IMG/VR virus record: IMGVR_UViG_3300028837_002527 | Coordinates: 1 to 64,000 of that record | Length of the DNA: 64,000 nucleotides | Strand: one strand, 5' to 3' | Source of the DNA: a virus | Shown here: piece by piece, positions 59,013 through 64,000 of the stretch | Layout: each line of letters starts with the position of its first letter | How positions within the stretch are numbered: position 1 is the first letter of the stretch | The notes under the pieces: model-generated | What the model was told of the DNA's origin: nothing | The model's input: the letters and a program-made list of their open reading frames with translations, nothing else | Database searches by the model: none | Program-made: the position numbers and the translations under genes

Positions 59013-60065
59013 ATGAAAAAATATACAAAACAAAAATTTAAAAAGTTGTTTCCTTGGTTTTATGCAATAGAAAAAGGATTAAAAGCGCCAATTTCTTTTT
59101 TCCTATTGCCAACTGATAAATGTTTTTGTAAGTGTAATATGTGCACTCATTGGAAAATGAAAGAAAAAAAAGAACTTGATTATGAAACTGTAAAGTCAAT
59201 ATTAGTTGAAGCTCAGAAAAATGGAAGTCAATCTGTTTCACTTTCAGGTGGAGATATATTTGCATGGAAACATGTTGAGAGATTATTTTGTGATAAAAGT
59301 ATTACATTAGATTTTCAAGTAACTACTCCATTAATTTTTCCTATTAAATTTGATTTATCTTTGTTAAAAAGGATAAAATGGTTACGTATATCTTTTGATG
59401 CAATTGATAACAATACATACAAAGAAATAAGAGGAGTAAATAAAGTACATAGAGTTATAGAGAATATTAGAAATATAATTAATAATAATTTAATTAAGGA
59501 TATAGGAATTGCAACAGTACTTCAAAAGAAAAATTTAAATCAAATAGATGTTTTAGCTGACTTTATTAAATCTTATGAAATAAAAAGATGGATAGTTCAT
59601 CCAGTTGATTTTAATCCTGATTTAAGTTTAGATACACAAACTATACATGATGTTTTTAGATATTTAGTTGAAAAATATAGTAAGAGTATTCCTATAAATA
59701 ACTGGGATGTTTATTTGAAAGAAAATAATGAATATGAAAAGGCGAATGATTTACCATGTTACATTGCAAAAATGAAAGCATTTATTGATGCAAGTCTTCG
59801 TATATGGCCTTGTTGTAATTTAGCAATGGACTCAAGAGGCGATGAAGAAAGGGCGGAACATTTAATGATGGGTAGATTAAAACCTGGAAGATATGCAGGA
59901 TTAAGATTTATTAAGATATGGCAAAATAAAAGAAATTATTTAGATAAATTTAATAGTTTTAAAGACATTCATCCTTTATGTAAAAGTAATTGTAGATTTA
60001 AATATTTTTATTACAATCTTGGTTATCATTATTGTAAACAAAGATTGAGCACAATATATCTTTAG
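59013..60065 (+). CDS. Radical SAM enzyme with C-terminal cysteine cluster
   Basis: 350 residues. The radical SAM motif CFCKCNMC places Cys37, Cys41 and Cys44 in CxxxCxxC; the GGD-type loop follows (SVSLSGGDIFAW). C-terminal cysteines (WPCCNL, HPLCKSNCRF, YHYCK) may hold an auxiliary SPASM-like iron-sulfur cluster. It follows ThyX and the kinase in the same operon, which suggests action on a pyrimidine nucleotide or DNA base. Such enzymes also modify peptides, so the substrate is open. Confidence 0.8.
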   Translation: MKKYTKQKFKKLFPWFYAIEKGLKAPISFFLLPTDKCFCKCNMCTHWKMKEKKELDYETVKSILVEAQKNGSQSVSLSGGDIFAWKHVERLFCDKSITLDFQVTTPLIFPIKFDLSLLKRIKWLRISFDAIDNNTYKEIRGVNKVHRVIENIRNIINNNLIKDIGIATVLQKKNLNQIDVLADFIKSYEIKRWIVHPVDFNPDLSLDTQTIHDVFRYLVEKYSKSIPINNWDVYLKENNEYEKANDLPCYIAKMKAFIDASLRIWPCCNLAMDSRGDEERAEHLMMGRLKPGRYAGLRFIKIWQNKRNYLDKFNSFKDIHPLCKSNCRFKYFYYNLGYHYCKQRLSTIYL

Positions 60066-60075
60066 GAGTAAGTGT

Positions 60076-63000
60076 ATGAGTTTAAATTTACCAAATGCTT
60101 TTCCTAAAAAGTTAGATTTAACTCCACCAAAATATAAAAAGGAAAAGAAAACATATGTTCCAATTCATGTTCATTCATCGTTTTCAACATATGATGGATG
60201 TTCTACTATAAAGGAATTAGTAGAAGTTGCAGACAGTCTTGGTATGCATGCAATTTCTTTGTCAGACCACGGAACAATGAGTGGAGTGTTTTCTTTTGTT
60301 CAAGAGTGTAAAGAAAGAAAGATAAAACCAATTGTTGGATGTGAATTATATATTAATGAAAACAGACGTGCAGAAAAGAAAGATGCTTCAAATGAACATT
60401 TATGTTTATTTGCTATGGATATAAGGGGGTATAAAAATTTATTAAAAATTATGTATGATGCTGCTACAAATGGATTTTATTATCGTCCAAGAACTGATTT
60501 AAATTTTATAGAAGAAAATTCTAAAGGACTTATTTGTACAACTGCTTGTTTAAGTTCACCAATAATAAAACCAAGTCTTGAAGGAAATGATGAGAAAGCA
60601 ATAAAGAATTTAAAAAAGTTAAAGAGAATATTTGATGATAGATTGTATATAGAGTTTAATTTTAATGAAATGGATGTGCAAAAAGAGGCTAATAGCAAAT
60701 TAAAAAAATTAGCAAAAAAGTATAGAGTTAAAGGTGTTTATGGACTTGATGTTCATTATACATATAAGGAAGATGTTTGGGTTCAAGATATTTTAAAGTT
60801 AAATCAGAGAAAGACAACAATACATGATTCAAATTGGAAGGATTATGTATTTTCAGCTAGAAGATTATTTTTAAAGCCATATAAAATTGCTTTAAAGGAG
60901 CCAAAATTATTAGGATACGATGATTTTAATTTAAAATATGTTGAGTCGTTACTTGAAGCAACGAATGAAATAGCGGATAGAGTAAACTTTGATTTAGAAT
61001 TTGGAGTGCACGCACCTTATTACACTTATAAAGGAAAAAGAGTAAACGCAAAAAAGTTTTTAAAGACATTAATAAATAGATTTTTTATGAAAAAAATAGA
61101 ACAGAAAATTATTTCAAAAGATAAAAAACAAATTTACAAAAAAAGGATGGAATACGAATACAATTTAATAGTTGAATGCAAATATTGTAATTATTTTCTT
61201 ATTATTTGGGATATGGTAAAAAATTCAAGAAACAAAGGAATTTTTAGAGGAATTGGGAGAGGTTCTGCGGCTGGTTGTTTAATATCCTTTTTGTTAGATA
61301 TTACTGGTGTTGACCCAATAAAATATGGTTTACTGTTTGAGAGGTTTATGGATATTCAGAGGAAGGACCCACCAGATATTGATTTAGACTGGGAGCATGA
61401 ACGCGGCGAAGAAATTGAAGATTATTTAAGGAAGAAATATGGTGAAAAGAAAGTAGCGCATGTATGCACATATTCTTGGTGGAGAACTAAATCTTCCATT
61501 GGAGAAGTGTTTAAAACAACAGGAGAGAAGATAGAAGATATATTTAAATTAAAAAAGATGATTAGGTTTGATGAGGGAGATAACAGAGATAGCAAAAATG
61601 TCGATGCTGCATTAAAGTATGTAAGAGAAAATTTTAATGATAAAACAGTAATGGATATGTTAAATAGGCAGAAAAAGATTGGAATTCCTATTGTAAAGAG
61701 ATTGGTTAATAACATTAAAAATGTAGGAATGCATCCTGGTGGAGTAGTAGTTTCTCCTAAACCTATTTTTAATTATATACCAGTTGTTCGACATAAAGAC
61801 AATATATTGACTGGATTTTCTCAAGGTAGCGATGGAAGAACAGAACTTGAGTGGATTGGATTAATAAAGATTGATAATTTAAGAGTTAAAGCAGTAACTG
61901 TAGTAAAAGAAACATTGAGGTTAATAAAAGAACGACGAGGTATAGATTTATTTGAAGGAATATGGAATATTAATGTAGAAGAAAAAGAAGTTTATAAGTA
62001 TTATCAAGAAGGAAAAACAGAGGGGGTATTTCAAGTAGAATCAGAAGAAATAAATGCATTTATGAAGAGGTTGAAACCAGAATGTTTTGATGATTTAAGA
62101 GCAATTGTAGCGTTATTTAGACCTGGTTCTTTAGCATCTGGTGAAGCAGATAAATTTATAAAGAGGAAACATGACGAGGAAAAAGTTTTGTATGTTCATC
62201 CGATATTAAAAAAGTATGTTGGTAGCACATATGGATGTTTTGTTTATCAAGAACAAATAATGAACATAATGAACGAGTTATGCGGGTTTCCGCGGAGTAA
62301 AACTATGAGATACATGAAATTAATGAAAAAGGTGTATGATACGAGTGATAAAAGAATAATTGGTGTTGTTAATAAAATGAAGAAAGGATTGATAAAACTT
62401 TCTAAATTTACAAAAGAACAAGCTGATAAGTTATGCGATGTAATGTTAGAAAGTTATAATTATATTTTTAATAAATCTCATTCAACATCGTATGCTTTGT
62501 TTTCATATCAGATGATGTGGTTAAAATATCATTATCCTTTGGAATTCTTTTGTGCATTATTATCAAAGACAGAAAACAAAAGAACTGAACATAAGGGTGG
62601 AAAAATAGATATTAAAATAAAGAAATATATTAGTGGTGCAAAAAAAATTGGTATCAATGTTTTACCTCCTAAATTTGGTAAGTCTCAACAAGAATTTATA
62701 ATTGAAAATGATAATGTTCTTCGTGCGGGTACTAATGTTGTTGTTGGATTAGGTAAGTCTGGTGATGAATTATATAAAGTCAAATCAAGAAAAAATGGAA
62801 AGTATTATATTGAAGATATGGTTGAGTGTAAAGATATTAGTTGGGCAAGGTTAAATAAGAGAAAAGTTGAAACGTTAATTAGCATAGGGTTTTTTGATGG
62901 TTGTGTTAAAGTGATTAAAAAAGTGACAAACAAACAATTAATGTATGCTTGGAAAAAGTTTAATGAAAGAAAAAAGAAGAAAGGAGATGTTAAATTATTT

Positions 63001-63534
63001 ATAGAGTGTTTAAGGGAATCTATAAAGGAAGTTGAAGGAAAGTTTAAAAAGAGAGAGCAGATAGCATTTCAAATTCAAGCATTTCGTTTTTTCTTTTCAA
63101 AGCACCCATTAGATTCTAAAAGATTAAGAAAAGTTATAGAACGATATAATAATGATGTGAGCAAAAGCACATTAAAAATAAAAGATGTAAATTCAATGAA
63201 TAAATCAAAAAATAATAGAGGTACTATTATAGGATATATTAATGAGATAAGAATTACAAAGCCCAGAAGAGGGCCATCTGCTGGTGAGAAAATGGCTATT
63301 GTTGGAATTGAGGATTCAAAGGATAAAGCAAAAATATTAATTTGGCCTGAGTTTTATTCAATAGACAGGTATAAAAAGATATTAGTTGAGGGAAATATAG
63401 GTATTTTTAGGGTTAAAAGAAAATATAGCAATGATGAGGATGAATCAAGTACTTGGGAATTATTGAGTGTTGGTAATAGAGCGCATTTAATATCTGATAA
63501 AGATTTAAAGAAAATAGTAAGTAAAAGAGGTTGA
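60076..63534 (+). CDS. dnaE: DNA polymerase III alpha subunit (DnaE-like)
   Basis: 1152 residues, about full length. An N-terminal PHP domain (HVHSSFSTYDGCSTIKELV ... SLSDHGTMSGVF, about 27-290). The palm has GIGRGSAAGCLISF (about 392) and the catalytic PPDIDLDWEHERG (about 431-443). Fingers carry KSHSTSYALFSYQMMWLKYH. The C-terminal part includes an OB fold. Most phages use family A or B polymerases, so a phage-encoded replicase of this class is less usual. It acts with the helicase and primase upstream. Confidence 0.92.
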   Translation: MSLNLPNAFPKKLDLTPPKYKKEKKTYVPIHVHSSFSTYDGCSTIKELVEVADSLGMHAISLSDHGTMSGVFSFVQECKERKIKPIVGCELYINENRRAEKKDASNEHLCLFAMDIRGYKNLLKIMYDAATNGFYYRPRTDLNFIEENSKGLICTTACLSSPIIKPSLEGNDEKAIKNLKKLKRIFDDRLYIEFNFNEMDVQKEANSKLKKLAKKYRVKGVYGLDVHYTYKEDVWVQDILKLNQRKTTIHDSNWKDYVFSARRLFLKPYKIALKEPKLLGYDDFNLKYVESLLEATNEIADRVNFDLEFGVHAPYYTYKGKRVNAKKFLKTLINRFFMKKIEQKIISKDKKQIYKKRMEYEYNLIVECKYCNYFLIIWDMVKNSRNKGIFRGIGRGSAAGCLISFLLDITGVDPIKYGLLFERFMDIQRKDPPDIDLDWEHERGEEIEDYLRKKYGEKKVAHVCTYSWWRTKSSIGEVFKTTGEKIEDIFKLKKMIRFDEGDNRDSKNVDAALKYVRENFNDKTVMDMLNRQKKIGIPIVKRLVNNIKNVGMHPGGVVVSPKPIFNYIPVVRHKDNILTGFSQGSDGRTELEWIGLIKIDNLRVKAVTVVKETLRLIKERRGIDLFEGIWNINVEEKEVYKYYQEGKTEGVFQVESEEINAFMKRLKPECFDDLRAIVALFRPGSLASGEADKFIKRKHDEEKVLYVHPILKKYVGSTYGCFVYQEQIMNIMNELCGFPRSKTMRYMKLMKKVYDTSDKRIIGVVNKMKKGLIKLSKFTKEQADKLCDVMLESYNYIFNKSHSTSYALFSYQMMWLKYHYPLEFFCALLSKTENKRTEHKGGKIDIKIKKYISGAKKIGINVLPPKFGKSQQEFIIENDNVLRAGTNVVVGLGKSGDELYKVKSRKNGKYYIEDMVECKDISWARLNKRKVETLISIGFFDGCVKVIKKVTNKQLMYAWKKFNERKKKKGDVKLFIECLRESIKEVEGKFKKREQIAFQIQAFRFFFSKHPLDSKRLRKVIERYNNDVSKSTLKIKDVNSMNKSKNNRGTIIGYINEIRITKPRRGPSAGEKMAIVGIEDSKDKAKILIWPEFYSIDRYKKILVEGNIGIFRVKRKYSNDEDESSTWELLSVGNRAHLISDKDLKKIVSKRG

Positions 63535-63535
63535 T

Positions 63536-64000
63536 ATGAGAAAATTAAAATGGAGAGATAAGCCATATAAGACATTTCGTAAAGATATTGAGGATTTAAA
63601 AGTACGTATTGCATATAAGAAATTAAGAAATAAATTGTCATTAAAATCACATCGTGAAAGTGACGAAGCGTTAATTGAAGCAAACGATTCAAGTGCTGAA
63701 GATTATTCTTTAGCATCTGATTTATTTTTAATTGCTAAAGATGAATACGATAAGTTTGCAACATATTATGAAATAGAGATGTCAAGGTTAAATTTTTTGG
63801 CACAAAGTAAATTAGAGAAGAAAAAAAAGAAGAAAGAATTATCCTCACAAATAACTAAGGATTTAAAAAAGGATTGGATAATAAAAAATCGTACAGAAGA
63901 ATACGAATATTTAGAAAGAAAAAAAAGAGAATTGAAAACAATAATGAATCGTATGGAGATTATAAAAGAGAGTTGGAAACAACGTATGTCGAGTTTACAG
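63536..64000 (+). CDS. Helical protein, truncated by the window end
   Basis: 155 codons, no stop before the window edge. Helical throughout: SLASDLFLIAKDEYDKFATY, a KKKKKK run, and RKKRELKTIMNRMEIIKESW. Two bases separate it from dnaE. The size and helical order after the replicase loosely recall UvsY-type recombination mediators, which often follow replication genes, but I see no diagnostic motif. Confidence 0.55.
   Translation, partial: MRKLKWRDKPYKTFRKDIEDLKVRIAYKKLRNKLSLKSHRESDEALIEANDSSAEDYSLASDLFLIAKDEYDKFATYYEIEMSRLNFLAQSKLEKKKKKKELSSQITKDLKKDWIIKNRTEEYEYLERKKRELKTIMNRMEIIKESWKQRMSSLQ

Overview
The window is one end of a tailed-phage (Caudoviricetes) genome assembly. Nearly every gene lies on the + strand, tightly packed with ATGA/TAATG overlaps and strong AAAGGAG-type ribosome binding sites. 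Base composition is strongly AT-rich, apart from one cassette at about 35.4-36.8 kb. The strong Shine-Dalgarno use fits an AT-rich bacterial host that uses SD sites; the host cannot be named from sequence alone. No tail sheath gene was seen and the tape measure is long (1008 residues), so a long non-contractile (siphovirus-like) tail is most likely. No integrase, repressor or convincing endolysin lies in the window. Bases 1-75 are not biological: they are an untrimmed Illumina P7/Nextera adapter, so the true phage sequence begins at about 76.

Layout. 0.3-10.6 kb: accessory genes. These are small zinc-binding proteins, a NADAR-family ADP-ribose hydrolase, a SLOG-family nucleotide-binding protein, a DUF488-like protein, two lipoproteins, a holin-like membrane protein, a broken HExxH metallopeptidase and a tRNA-Leu(UAA). 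10.6-43.1 kb: the late operon. It starts at a terminator/promoter overlap and runs through terminase large subunit, portal, MuF-like protein, protease-scaffold, major capsid protein, connector and tail-completion genes, tail tube, tail chaperones, tape measure, tail tip and a long set of fibre/spike genes. It ends at a perfect hairpin terminator at 43.12 kb. Three homing-endonuclease-like genes or remnants interrupt it. 43.2-49.5 kb: replication (SF2 helicase, initiator, DnaC-like loader, DnaB-like helicase, CHC2/Toprim primase). 49.8-56.1 kb: an AAA+ ATPase of Ycf46 type with Ycf35/DUF1257 and DUF2997 partners, and a highly repetitive acidic/basic zinc-ribbon protein. 56.2-64 kb: a nucleotide-metabolism cluster (FAD oxidoreductase fused to an all-alpha NTP pyrophosphatase, divergent ThyX, dTMP-kinase-like P-loop enzyme, radical SAM enzyme), followed by a phage-encoded DNA polymerase III alpha subunit and an open-ended helical protein.

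Most interesting signals: (1) an in-frame CCCTTTT slippery heptamer at the end of the portal gene that would shift ribosomes -1 into a MuF-like frame with no start codon of its own; (2) the classical A AAA AAG tail-chaperone frameshift; (3) a 36-nt ungapped intergenic motif in four copies, two of them sharing a 29-nt loop closed by stems that differ by compensatory changes, which looks like an undescribed structured RNA or regulatory element; (4) the Ycf46-Ycf35-DUF2997 module; (5) the FAD/dUTPase-ThyX-kinase-radical SAM cluster, a candidate thymidine DNA-modification pathway; (6) a possible replication origin embedded in the initiator gene.
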